Positions 16,940 to 24,821 of a stretch of 35,337 bases of DNA are shown in pieces. The notes beneath the pieces were generated by a model. It ran no database searches and was not told the DNA's origin. It saw only the letters and a list, made by a program, of their open reading frames with translations. Both the position numbers and the translations under genes were made by a program. Origin of the DNA: a virus; the IMG/VR virus record IMGVR_UViG_3300023174_004685, positions 1 through 35,337 of that record; one strand, given 5' to 3'. The first letter of the stretch is position 1, and each line of letters starts with the position of its first letter.

Positions 16940-17556
16940 ATAACTCCGTTTGTAGCTAACAATCTATTAACATATTTTTTATTCAATCTAAAAATAATTG
17001 TAACACGATCTTGTTTAGAACTGTTATAGGTATAATGCGGAACAGTAGTATCTAGCAAATAACTACTGCCGTCACTTTCTAAACAATATCCTGTATCCTT
17101 TTCTGAACTAACAAATGTAATTGCAACTCCTTCGGTATATATAGGAATCCACACAGTAATTTCATCTTCTTGATCACTATGCAGGCTGACCTTGCCACCC
17201 GGCATTTGAACACTTACTGCCCATCTGTAAGCATACGGTATTGCTGCCTGTAACCGTTCTATAATACCGAATGCTAATTCTGTGTTTCTATATTCAACGG
17301 TTTCTAATGTGCTGATATTCCAGGGAGGACACGGCAATGTTATATCTTTTAAATTGCTCTGTATAGCCCATCCGTGTGTTAATAGATTAGCAGAATCTGC
17401 ATAGGCAGCATCACGCCATTGTTTTACAACACTATTCCCACATTTGTCCCAGCTCCAATCTAAATGTTGAAATTTGGTATTGAGTATGTTATAATATTCA
17501 TGCAGTTCTTTAATGTCAACATTAAAATTTAATTTGGTTAGAATATTTTCCGTCAT
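16936..17556 (-). CDS. Aspartyl/asparaginyl beta-hydroxylase-type 2OG-Fe(II) oxygenase
   Basis: A 206-residue protein with H126-S-D128 (GGKVSLHSDQEDE), H174 (TTVPHYTYNSS) and R184 (DRVTIIFRL). This is a complete set of iron and 2-oxoglutarate ligands, and PGG..LH.D is typical of the branch. It leads the minus-strand operon 17556 to 12449 (oxygenase, radical SAM, pseudokinase, radical SAM, oxygenase, SGNH hydrolase). A late-type octamer precedes it. Confidence 0.8.
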   Translation of the reverse strand: MTENILTKLNFNVDIKELHEYYNILNTKFQHLDWSWDKCGNSVVKQWRDAAYADSANLLTHGWAIQSNLKDITLPCPPWNISTLETVEYRNTELAFGIIERLQAAIPYAYRWAVSVQMPGGKVSLHSDQEDEITVWIPIYTEGVAITFVSSEKDTGYCLESDGSSYLLDTTVPHYTYNSSKQDRVTIIFRLNKKYVNRLLATNGVI

Positions 17557-17560
17557 GCTA

Positions 17561-17568
17561 TATTTAAG
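17561..17568 (-). promoter_or_regulatory. Late octamer CTTAAATA
   Basis: Six of eight match to TATAAATA, 4 nt before the ATG at 17556, in a 36-bp divergent spacer. On the other strand the spacer has only CTATAAAA directly before the ATG at 17593, a weaker candidate. Confidence 0.45.
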
Positions 17569-17592
17569 TAAATAAACTGCTGCTATAAAAAA

Positions 17593-18204
17593 ATGTACAG
17601 ATACGACCTATCCAATACTGAAATTAAAATATACTACGAGACATGCCCGGAGTTCGAGGCCATACGAGAGATATGTTTACAAGAAGATAATTGGCTGCGT
17701 AAAAATTATATTAAAGAAAACTTAATAGTAGAACAACACACAGGCTACGGAGTAGTCTACCAAAAGTCCTCGGGCAAACCTATGGTAATGGGCGGAGTAT
17801 TCAATGACGGGCGTTATCCAAAAAATGTAGCTAAACAGATTAATCGACTTTATACATTTCCCGAGTTTAGGATGAAGCACACTGATATGACAGATGGCTT
17901 TAGGGTTACCTGTAGTTTGATTGACGCACTAGAAACAGTTAACGACTTTGACGTTTATTTGATCACTATGCAGAATAGACCACGTGGCGGCAAGCATTGG
18001 TGGGACACCTGGGTACATCATATGGATACCGCCAGTAACGGTAAATGGACATTAGGTACAGGCTATATTCAAACCTGCAATGCACAGGTACAAAAATGTT
18101 GGCAGAATTATGTTTACTACGAAACAAAACAGGGTGCATTCGATAAATGGGCTCCTATAATTATTAATGATGAAGGATGGGCAGCGATGCCTGAAGGTGC
18201 ATGA
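17593..18204 (+). CDS. Unidentified protein, possibly a GNAT-like acyltransferase
   Basis: A 203-residue protein. The central part (GYGVVYQKSSGKPMVMGGVF, then RLYTFPEFR) looks like the beta-strand pair and following strand of a GNAT or acyl-homoserine-lactone-synthase-like fold, but the R-x-x-G-x-G/A acetyl-CoA loop is not evident. It is the first gene of a plus-strand operon with a desaturase, a sulfotransferase and a radical SAM protein, which would fit a role in making or loading an acyl chain. That is inference only. Confidence 0.45.
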   Translation: MYRYDLSNTEIKIYYETCPEFEAIREICLQEDNWLRKNYIKENLIVEQHTGYGVVYQKSSGKPMVMGGVFNDGRYPKNVAKQINRLYTFPEFRMKHTDMTDGFRVTCSLIDALETVNDFDVYLITMQNRPRGGKHWWDTWVHHMDTASNGKWTLGTGYIQTCNAQVQKCWQNYVYYETKQGAFDKWAPIIINDEGWAAMPEGA

Positions 18205-18968
18205 ATTTAAATACCAAAGTTAGATTACTACAGACATTTAATCATATAGCAACAATTCCTGCTATTGCTTATGCGGTCTATACACAACAATATTATCTAT
18301 TCGCGATTGCGTTTGTATCTTGGTTGATAATTGGTCCTATTAGCAGTGTTATTACCCTACATAGATTATTAACTCATCGCAGTTTTAAAACTTATGATTG
18401 GCTAGAAACTGCACTAAGTTACATTAGCGTTATATCTACACTAGGCCCTACTATTAGTTGGGTGGCACTACATCGACAACATCATGCTGCATCGGATAGG
18501 GTAGGTGATCCTCACAGTCCGTATGTTGATAGTAAATTTAATATTAAACAGGCAATCAAAGTATGGCTAGGATATGAATGGCAGATTCCAAATATACCAG
18601 TTGCCTATGTTAAAGATTTGATGCGTAGCCCAACCCATAAGTTTATTTTTAATAATTACTTTAAAATTATTTTTGCATTTTCATTAGTTTTATTTTTACT
18701 CGATCCTATGCTATGGCTGTTTGTTTATGTAGTGCCTGCTAGTATGACTGTACACCTCATAGGTGTTGTTAACGTGTTGGGTCACGGACACGGATACCGG
18801 AATCACGAAACTGCCGATAAGAGCACCAATAGCTGGATTGCTAATATTGTTAGTCTAGGTGATGGGTGGCATAACAACCATCATGCCAATGCTGGAAACT
18901 TTCATACAGGAGAGAAGTGGTGGGAGTGGGATTTAATGGGCGGCATTATTCAGATCATTAAAAAGTAA
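18201..18968 (+). CDS. Membrane fatty-acid desaturase (delta-9 type)
   Basis: A 255-residue integral membrane di-iron desaturase. The three histidine boxes are H54RLLTH59, H91RQHH95 and H224NNHH228. Hydrophobic stretches lie at about 17-50, 72-90 and 150-190. The arrangement and short length match bacterial DesC/delta-9 acyl-CoA or acyl-lipid desaturases. It would introduce a double bond into membrane or carrier-bound acyl chains. It is coupled to the upstream gene by a 4-nt ATGA overlap and to the sulfotransferase by TAATG. Confidence 0.9.
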   Translation: MNLNTKVRLLQTFNHIATIPAIAYAVYTQQYYLFAIAFVSWLIIGPISSVITLHRLLTHRSFKTYDWLETALSYISVISTLGPTISWVALHRQHHAASDRVGDPHSPYVDSKFNIKQAIKVWLGYEWQIPNIPVAYVKDLMRSPTHKFIFNNYFKIIFAFSLVLFLLDPMLWLFVYVVPASMTVHLIGVVNVLGHGHGYRNHETADKSTNSWIANIVSLGDGWHNNHHANAGNFHTGEKWWEWDLMGGIIQIIKK

Positions 18969-19573
18969 TGGGTACATTTTATATTCCTAAACCAGAACTT
19001 AGTTACATACATGTACCTCGAACCGGTATGGCTATGAAGAAGATAATCAGTGATTGGCTTAAGCCTAACTTCAATGTAATTGATGAAGACCCGTGGATGA
19101 TTAATCATCCTAATTTGCAAATGGTTCGAGAGCACATACCTACAGGAAAAACATTGAGTATTGTTCGCAACCCTTGGCAACGTGTCTATAGTTTTTATCG
19201 TAAAATAAGTACAGAAGGTTATTGGTTAGATTGGAATGGAAAAACTTTATTAGATTTAAAACCGATAAACGAGTGGGTAGCAGATTATTGCGATCCGACA
19301 GTACCGTTTGAATTTCCTAGATGGTTTAATAAATCAACGAATCAAATAGAGTTTTTAAACTATAACGGTAAATGGGTTGATTTTATTATCAAAGCAGAAG
19401 ATCTTGAAATAGGATTTAAACCAGTACAAGAATACTTAGAATGTAAAATTCCATTGCCCGATATCTCCGGATACGATCATTGGGAGTTTAAAAAGTATTT
19501 CAATGATGCTAGTATCCGGGCTATAGCAACAGTTCATGAACGGGATATAGACTTTTTTAAATACAGTATATGA
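18968..19573 (+). CDS. Sulfotransferase-family protein (PAPS-dependent)
   Basis: A 201-residue protein with the two PAPS loops of family 2 (carbohydrate-type) sulfotransferases. The 5'-phosphosulfate loop is YIHVPRTGMAMKK (13-25), with Arg18 where Lys is usual. The 3'-phosphate loop is SIVRNPWQRVYSFY, with R67 and S75. It would transfer sulfate to a hydroxyl or amine, typically on a sugar or lipid, using host PAPS. It overlaps the following radical SAM gene by 4 nt. Confidence 0.8.
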   Translation: MGTFYIPKPELSYIHVPRTGMAMKKIISDWLKPNFNVIDEDPWMINHPNLQMVREHIPTGKTLSIVRNPWQRVYSFYRKISTEGYWLDWNGKTLLDLKPINEWVADYCDPTVPFEFPRWFNKSTNQIEFLNYNGKWVDFIIKAEDLEIGFKPVQEYLECKIPLPDISGYDHWEFKKYFNDASIRAIATVHERDIDFFKYSI

Positions 19574-20532
19574 AATCTCGATTAAAGTATACAGAAGTAT
19601 ATATTACCAATGTATGTAACTATAGTTGCACCAACTGTCAAAGTCTAAATAATTTTGCTTTCAAGGGGCATCAACTATGGGACGATTACTGTAGCGAGTA
19701 TACGGCTCTAAGTAATCTTATTGATTTTGATACTATTCAAATTATAGGCGGAGAGCCAACACTGAATCCAGAGTTTGAAAAATGGGTCAGCGGTATTTCT
19801 AAATTGTGGCCTAATGCTAAATTGCAAATTGCTACCAACGGAACACGCCTTGATAAACTAACAAAAAGCATTTATCAAATATTATCAAAAAACAACGGAA
19901 CACTTTGGATAACGTGTCACGATATACAGCTATATGACAGGTTCTTAGATTTTTCTAAAGCATTTCTTAACAATATCGTATCGGACACAGTTGATAACGA
20001 GTGCGATTTTAAGAGTGAATATGAACAATCTAAAATTGATTCAACAGTAAAATTAAAAACAGTATCTAGAAAGTTAATTGATAACCGAGGAGTTGAAGTA
20101 ATACTTGATTGGTCTCAGTCATTTGTGCCAAGTTCAATAACTGTGCTAGACAATCAACGCCTAGCAATGAAATATAATAGCGATCCGTCTCAAGCCCATG
20201 ATATCTGTTATTTTAAAACATGTCATCAAATAAACAAAGGAAAGCTATACAAATGTCCGTTAGTTAGTGTGTTACCGGATTTCTTAGATCAATTTGATAT
20301 TGATATGTCCGACGATGATAGAGCATTAGCATATTCTTATAAACCGCTAACTGCTGACAGAGATGTTGCTGAATTTGTTAATGGCATACACGATGCTATA
20401 CCTCAATGTAAGTTTTGTCCTAGCAAATATATCAAACATAATTTTGTAGGGACAGAAAAAAAGATTAAAATTGTTTCACGTGATCAGGTGATCCAGTCAC
20501 CGAGTGTTAATGCTTCTTCAAGATCTTTGTAG
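19570..20532 (+). CDS. Radical SAM protein
   Basis: A 320-residue protein with C16-NYS-C20-TN-C23, QIIGGEPTLNP, and a C-terminal Cys set (HDICYFKTC, LYKCPL, PQCKFCPSKY) consistent with a SPASM-like auxiliary cluster. It does not belong to either paralogue family in the window. It ends the plus-strand operon, and its last 49 nt overlap the convergent halogenase gene, the longest such overlap here. Confidence 0.85.
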   Translation: MKSRLKYTEVYITNVCNYSCTNCQSLNNFAFKGHQLWDDYCSEYTALSNLIDFDTIQIIGGEPTLNPEFEKWVSGISKLWPNAKLQIATNGTRLDKLTKSIYQILSKNNGTLWITCHDIQLYDRFLDFSKAFLNNIVSDTVDNECDFKSEYEQSKIDSTVKLKTVSRKLIDNRGVEVILDWSQSFVPSSITVLDNQRLAMKYNSDPSQAHDICYFKTCHQINKGKLYKCPLVSVLPDFLDQFDIDMSDDDRALAYSYKPLTADRDVAEFVNGIHDAIPQCKFCPSKYIKHNFVGTEKKIKIVSRDQVIQSPSVNASSRSL

Positions 20533-21908
20533 TCTTTGAGTTTTGCCCGAGTTCTGTTTTTCCATAGCTCGTATCTTTCGGCCATGCCATCGGTTATTGA
20601 TTTTTCTGCTACTTCTTTACTAAACTTTCCAAGACCTGCTAGGACGTGATTCCATGCTCTATAACTTAGATTGTTATACGGATTTGGAATGTCTTCCTCA
20701 GTTAACAACCTAGTCTTAGCAATTTCTAAAATCTCATCCACACGAGGAGTTGAAACAGTACTAACATATTTCCAAAATTCTGTATCGTCTCTACCACCTT
20801 TATAGTGCAATACAATAAAATCTTTTATGTCATCATATAACTTAGACATGTCTGTATTATAAAGATCCTTAGATGATTGATTTTTTAAAGATTCTCCTAA
20901 AGAATCTATTTGAATTTTTGTAGCATGAATACTTGTGGCTTCTAGAGGTTCCACAAACGCACCTGCTAACCCCAATGCTACACAATTTTTATGCCATAAA
21001 TTTTCTAATCTACCAGCTTCGAAATTTATATGCTTGGCTGGATTAATATCAACTTCTGGATAACGATTTTCTAATTCTGTAATTGCTTCGTCATAGTTGA
21101 TAAATTTATCACAGTAAACATACCCGACTCCTACTTTATCAAATAATGGTATGTTCCAAGTCCAGCCAGCTATACGTGCTTCTGCGCCAGTGAATATTCC
21201 TATAGGTCTTTTATAGGGAATTCTAAAAGGAACTGCGCTATTCATAACAAGACAATCGCTGTATGAAATCCATTTATTATCTAACTTATTCATTAGCAAT
21301 TTTTTAAAACCAGTGCAGTCAACATACAAGTCGCCGTCGACTGAAATACCATCTTCTAATATTAAACTCGTTATACCGCTTTCATTTATATTAACTTCGG
21401 TGACTACACTGTCTATTACTTGAACATTTTCACATTTACCCTTTAACCATTTGCCGACTAGATGTCCGTCGAAGTGATAACTCCATTCTGTTTCGGTCCA
21501 TACTCCAGTTTCGTCTTTTCTTATAGGTACTTTATCTTCGCTTATGAATAATCCTAATGGGGATACTTCGTGTATGTTTTTATTTTGCGAAATTAACAAG
21601 GGTAAGAAGTCCTCCCTATCTGTGTTCGGGAGTATATCAAGAGGTAGGTAATAGGTATTTGGCCATCCTCGATGCTGAACCGCAATTTTCATACTACCCT
21701 GCGTTTCCTCCATGAATTCTCTAGGACTGAAACCAATATCGCTGTTGCTGTTAATTAATGAGCCTATGACATGGGTGCCACCTTCACCTACACCGATAAT
21801 ACCTATTTTACTAGATTCTATTACTGTAACTGAATGTTTGTAAAATTTACTTAATATTAATGCAGCTAACCAACCTGCAGTACCACCGCCAACTATTACT
21901 ATCTTCAT
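20484..21908 (-). CDS. Flavin-dependent tryptophan-halogenase-family protein
   Basis: A 474-residue protein with the FAD-binding GGGTAGWLAA (7-16), the VGEGG segment, and Lys74 (QGSMKIAVQ) at the position of the catalytic lysine of PrnA. It also has the halogenase signature GWTWNIP and a late ENLWHKNCVALGLAGAFVEP segment leading into PLEATSIH. Length is near that of PrnA (about 540) or slightly short. It would chlorinate or brominate an indole or phenol using reduced FAD from a host reductase. Similar prnA-like genes are known in T4-like cyanophages. The substrate could be tryptophan, a peptidyl Trp or something else. Confidence 0.85.
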   Translation of the reverse strand: MKIVIVGGGTAGWLAALILSKFYKHSVTVIESSKIGIIGVGEGGTHVIGSLINSNSDIGFSPREFMEETQGSMKIAVQHRGWPNTYYLPLDILPNTDREDFLPLLISQNKNIHEVSPLGLFISEDKVPIRKDETGVWTETEWSYHFDGHLVGKWLKGKCENVQVIDSVVTEVNINESGITSLILEDGISVDGDLYVDCTGFKKLLMNKLDNKWISYSDCLVMNSAVPFRIPYKRPIGIFTGAEARIAGWTWNIPLFDKVGVGYVYCDKFINYDEAITELENRYPEVDINPAKHINFEAGRLENLWHKNCVALGLAGAFVEPLEATSIHATKIQIDSLGESLKNQSSKDLYNTDMSKLYDDIKDFIVLHYKGGRDDTEFWKYVSTVSTPRVDEILEIAKTRLLTEEDIPNPYNNLSYRAWNHVLAGLGKFSKEVAEKSITDGMAERYELWKNRTRAKLKDYKDLEEALTLGDWIT

Positions 21909-21930
21909 AAGTGTTTACCTGTTATAAAAA

Positions 21931-21938
21931 TATTTAGT
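21931..21938 (-). promoter_or_regulatory. Late octamer ACTAAATA before the halogenase gene
   Basis: Six of eight match to TATAAATA. The predicted start leaves a leader of about 17 nt containing CAGG before the ATG at 21908, so this gene differs from the leaderless ones. Confidence 0.45.
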
Positions 21939-21953
21939 ACGCTCAAAAACACC

Positions 21954-21961
21954 AATAAATA
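21954..21961 (+). promoter_or_regulatory. Late octamer AATAAATA, 5 nt before the ATG
   Basis: Seven of eight match to TATAAATA, with TCATA between it and the ATG at 21967. Predicted start on the A of the ATG. Confidence 0.65.
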
Positions 21962-21966
21962 TCATA

Positions 21967-22200
21967 ATGACACTAGAACAAGCATGGAATTTATTAGAAT
22001 TTCTTAACGAAGAGGCCAACCGACAGTCTAAAAATCTCTGGTTATCTTACGATACTAATAAGGCAATTCGTTATCAGTCTGCTTGTTTTAGGAAAAATCT
22101 CTTAGAATTGGATAACGATAAGCAGCAAATGGTTCAATACTGGATTGAAAACGACGATGAATTTCAAGATTATTTTAAGTGTTTGTCCAGCCATGAATAA
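21967..22200 (+). CDS. Small hypothetical protein (77 aa)
   Basis: A 77-residue acidic, mostly helical protein with three tryptophans and a C-terminal CLSSHE. It matches no family I recognise. It has its own late promoter, lies back to back with the halogenase gene, and its end overlaps the convergent SGNH gene by 26 nt. It is the only small single-gene unit in the enzyme block, so it could be a substrate or adaptor, but it has no double-glycine or other leader-peptide mark. Confidence 0.7.
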   Translation: MTLEQAWNLLEFLNEEANRQSKNLWLSYDTNKAIRYQSACFRKNLLELDNDKQQMVQYWIENDDEFQDYFKCLSSHE

Positions 22201-22768
22201 TTTTATACATGCTATCTGAAAATGTAGCATGAGAAATTACTCCTGGGTGACAGTCATCTGCAGCTTTATCTAGCATTTCAAATTTTCCCAGAACTTTGGT
22301 TTGGCTCCATGATGGTATTTCAATGTCCGGATATTCTATTACAAAATTATAATTTCTTATGCCTATGTTATTGAGATAGGAACCGACATGATTTAGTCGG
22401 CCGTAAAAATCCAGCACCATGTCATGTCGATTGCTGTAGTTCATGTAAAAAACTTTTTCTTCTTCTTTCCACGGATTTATTCGTCTTATACTATCGGATT
22501 TAATAATACAGAATCTACTGAAGTAGGTCCAGACAATAACAGCGATATCATTTTCTTGAAATTTGAAATTCAGAATATCATTCCATATTTCTTTATTACT
22601 ATTACCAGACTTTCCGATATTAATAGATTCACAGTTTAGTTTTTTTGCTAGTAGCGATGGAAAGGCAAATTTGCTAGGCGTAGGTCCCTGGGTCGTTTTA
22701 TCATCTTCTAAGCAATCCGATAATCCATGACCGTATGTATAGCTGCAACCAAATGCGATGATTCTCAT
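22175..22768 (-). CDS. SGNH/GDSL-type hydrolase
   Basis: A 197-residue protein starting MRIIAFGCSYTYGHGL, with G-C-S9-Y as block I, NIGKSGNSN as the oxyanion part and DDCHPG as the Asp-His pair near the C-terminus. I use the ATG at 22766-22768, one base after the stop of the upstream oxygenase gene, rather than a TTG 9 nt earlier. This is a second SGNH enzyme, distant from that at 12449. Cytoplasmic deacylase or esterase, substrate unknown. Confidence 0.75.
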   Translation of the reverse strand: MRIIAFGCSYTYGHGLSDCLEDDKTTQGPTPSKFAFPSLLAKKLNCESINIGKSGNSNKEIWNDILNFKFQENDIAVIVWTYFSRFCIIKSDSIRRINPWKEEEKVFYMNYSNRHDMVLDFYGRLNHVGSYLNNIGIRNYNFVIEYPDIEIPSWSQTKVLGKFEMLDKAADDCHPGVISHATFSDSMYKIIHGWTNT

Positions 22769-22769
22769 A

Positions 22770-23381
22770 TTAGTCAATATCTAACTTAAATTCAGCAGCT
22801 ATACACATTCTAGGTTCCGACACTGTGTGAATGTCAACTGAGTGTAATATAGAATTATTAAAGATAACAATATGCCCTTCTTCTATTGCAATTTTGATCA
22901 TATCTGTTTCTAAACACTCACTGGCCCATTGCCCGTATTTGCTATTATGTATAAAAACTAGATTAGATCCCCCCGTCGATGCTTTGGGATAAAATAAAGT
23001 TATTAACGATGTAAAGTCGGTATCTTCAAATTTATCATAATGATTTTTAATTTCACAACCTTCAAAGGTTAGATTCATCCAGGTATTATCAAATTTTAAA
23101 TCTTTAACTATCTTATCAGTGAATAGATGAGAATATTTTAAAGCTGTGTCTTTTAAAAAAACCAACAGCGGGTGTAACCGATCGATTTTATCTTTGTTTA
23201 TTGTAAGATTAAGATCAGTCGTGCAAATTTTTCCACCTCTGGCATACGGGTGTTCGACGAATTTATTTCCTGGTTCCATGAGATAATCAAACATATCATT
23301 ATACAAGTTGTTTGAAAATAGAGTTTCTACATCGTTAGATTTGAGAATCACGATCGGAGAACCAAATATTGTCTGTATCAT
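22770..23381 (-). CDS. 2OG-Fe(II) oxygenase
   Basis: A 203-residue protein with H114-Y-D116 (EIKNHYDKFED), H180 (NSILHSVDIH) and R191 (EPRMCIAAEF). This gives a full ligand set in the order seen in phage and marine 2OG-Fe(II) oxygenases of the prolyl-hydroxylase-like group. It has its own late promoter 5 nt before the ATG and is followed at 1 nt by the SGNH gene. Confidence 0.8.
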   Translation of the reverse strand: MIQTIFGSPIVILKSNDVETLFSNNLYNDMFDYLMEPGNKFVEHPYARGGKICTTDLNLTINKDKIDRLHPLLVFLKDTALKYSHLFTDKIVKDLKFDNTWMNLTFEGCEIKNHYDKFEDTDFTSLITLFYPKASTGGSNLVFIHNSKYGQWASECLETDMIKIAIEEGHIVIFNNSILHSVDIHTVSEPRMCIAAEFKLDID

Positions 23382-23386
23382 AACGA

Positions 23387-23394
23387 TATTTATT
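23387..23394 (-). promoter_or_regulatory. Late octamer AATAAATA, 5 nt before the ATG
   Basis: Seven of eight match to TATAAATA, at the leaderless distance from the minus-strand ATG at 23381, in a 39-bp divergent spacer. Confidence 0.65.
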
Positions 23395-23407
23395 GTGTAA
23401 TTTTTCT

Positions 23408-23415
23408 GATAAGTA
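23408..23415 (+). promoter_or_regulatory. Late-type octamer GATAAGTA, 5 nt before the ATG
   Basis: Six of eight match to TATAAATA, at the same 5-nt spacing before the ATG at 23421. Back to back with the octamer at 23387. Confidence 0.5.
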
Positions 23416-23420
23416 GTGTT

Positions 23421-24020
23421 ATGAAAACGTACAAAGATTACATCATTACTGTCAAATTGAACCTAGACCTGGTCGCAATGCAAAATAGTTGTTACAAAAT
23501 GAAAAGTATAATTGATGAGAATTTTAAAGAAAAGATACTTGCAGTCGAATATACCGAAGACGAAGGAAAATTAAGTCCCCTAACAACTCAAGGGTTTGAA
23601 CACTACAATTTATTGATGTATCCATTTGATGGATTTCATTCTTTGTATTTTGAAATTCAAAAATTGTTTCGACAGTGTAACCAGAATGATGAAACTTATT
23701 ATATTCGTTGTTGGCTCAACATATACGAAAAAGGTAATTTTGTCGATTGGCACGACCATTTCCCCCCTAAGTGTGAATCCTGGCATGGTTTCTTCTGTGT
23801 AGATTGTGAGCCTAGTGTAACAACATATCAACTGCCCAATATTTCAGAATCTGTTGATGTTGTGAGTGAAAACAATTTATTAGTAATAAGTCAGAGCAAT
23901 GGAGATCGACATCGTACTTGGCCTTGGGAATACTCCGATAGAGATAGAATTACGATAGCATTTGATATTGTCTCAGCAAAGTGTACCGGTGAATTCTTGA
24001 ATCACTGGATTCCAATATAA
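23421..24020 (+). CDS. 2OG-Fe(II) oxygenase-like protein, HxH variant
   Basis: A 199-residue protein. LNIYEKGNFVDWHDHFPP followed by GFF.. matches the phage 2OG-Fe(II) family in which the first iron site reads H-x-H (H111, H113) rather than H-x-D. The distal His is H164 (GDRHRTWPWE) and the likely 2OG Arg is R176 (DRITIAFDI). The protein at 31425 has the same HxH layout. It is followed after 3 nt by the SpeD-like gene. Confidence 0.7.
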   Translation: MKTYKDYIITVKLNLDLVAMQNSCYKMKSIIDENFKEKILAVEYTEDEGKLSPLTTQGFEHYNLLMYPFDGFHSLYFEIQKLFRQCNQNDETYYIRCWLNIYEKGNFVDWHDHFPPKCESWHGFFCVDCEPSVTTYQLPNISESVDVVSENNLLVISQSNGDRHRTWPWEYSDRDRITIAFDIVSAKCTGEFLNHWIPI

Positions 24021-24023
24021 TAT

Positions 24024-24821
24024 ATGCTTCCACATAAACATCTTTTAGTTAGGGCAGAAATTGCCAACCATATATCAGACACTGATGAGATATCAAGTTG
24101 GATTTCAAAGTTAGTAGAAACAATCCAAATGAAAATTTTGCACGGACCTGTTTCGGTATACTGTGATAAGTCCGGAAATCGAGGTATGACATCGTTCGTT
24201 ATAATCGAAACCAGTCATATTGTTCTGCACACTTGGGATGAAACCACTCCGGCAACGCTGCAACTAGACGTTTACACCTGTTCGGAATTAGAAATAGATT
24301 CTGTGTTTAAAGCTCTTTCTATTTTTCAACCCATAACAATAGACTACAAGTTTTTAGACAGGGAGCAAGGATTTTCAGAAATTACAGACTTGCCGACTCG
24401 AGTAGTAGAAAAGTGGGTGAATAAAATATCTAAGAAACATACAGACCTTGGAGGTAATCGTATCTGTCCGTTTGCTAAAATGCCACGTGTTGTGTCTGTA
24501 GAAAAATTATGTCTGTCTGAGTTTGCAGGTATTGATGATCAACTTACTGTTTATATGGAAAACGGAGTTCGTAGTAGCTATGATGAATTGGAAGAAATTT
24601 GTAGAATTCTTAAAAGCCTTAATCCTAATTTTGTATTCCTACCCGACCACCCACATAAGCCAAATTATATTAAAGGATACGAAACTGGCAACGGAGTATT
24701 TCCTTGTATTATTGTACAGACCGCACAAGAGTTAACGTCAGCTAGATCTGCGTTGGAAAAAACTGATTATTATCAGTACTGGGACCAAGACTATCTAGCT
24801 GAGATACGAAGCTTTGATTAA
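24024..24821 (+). CDS. SpeD-like (S-adenosylmethionine decarboxylase-type) domain fused to an unknown domain
   Basis: A 265-residue protein. Residues 4-115 match bacterial SpeD: Ser64-His65 followed by H69TW, and LQLDVYTC86, at the spacing of the pyruvoyl Ser, catalytic His and Cys of class 1b AdoMetDC. The Glu that precedes the self-cleaved Ser in SpeD is Thr63 here, so self-processing may be changed. Residues 125-265 form a second domain with NRIC148PFAK, recalling CPFA-type domains of unknown function (DUF1415-like), and DHPHKPNYIKGYETG. SpeD makes the aminopropyl donor for polyamines; here it could supply an aminopropyl group to another product. It overlaps the amidinotransferase gene by 4 nt. 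Confidence 0.65.
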   Translation: MLPHKHLLVRAEIANHISDTDEISSWISKLVETIQMKILHGPVSVYCDKSGNRGMTSFVIIETSHIVLHTWDETTPATLQLDVYTCSELEIDSVFKALSIFQPITIDYKFLDREQGFSEITDLPTRVVEKWVNKISKKHTDLGGNRICPFAKMPRVVSVEKLCLSEFAGIDDQLTVYMENGVRSSYDELEEICRILKSLNPNFVFLPDHPHKPNYIKGYETGNGVFPCIIVQTAQELTSARSALEKTDYYQYWDQDYLAEIRSFD

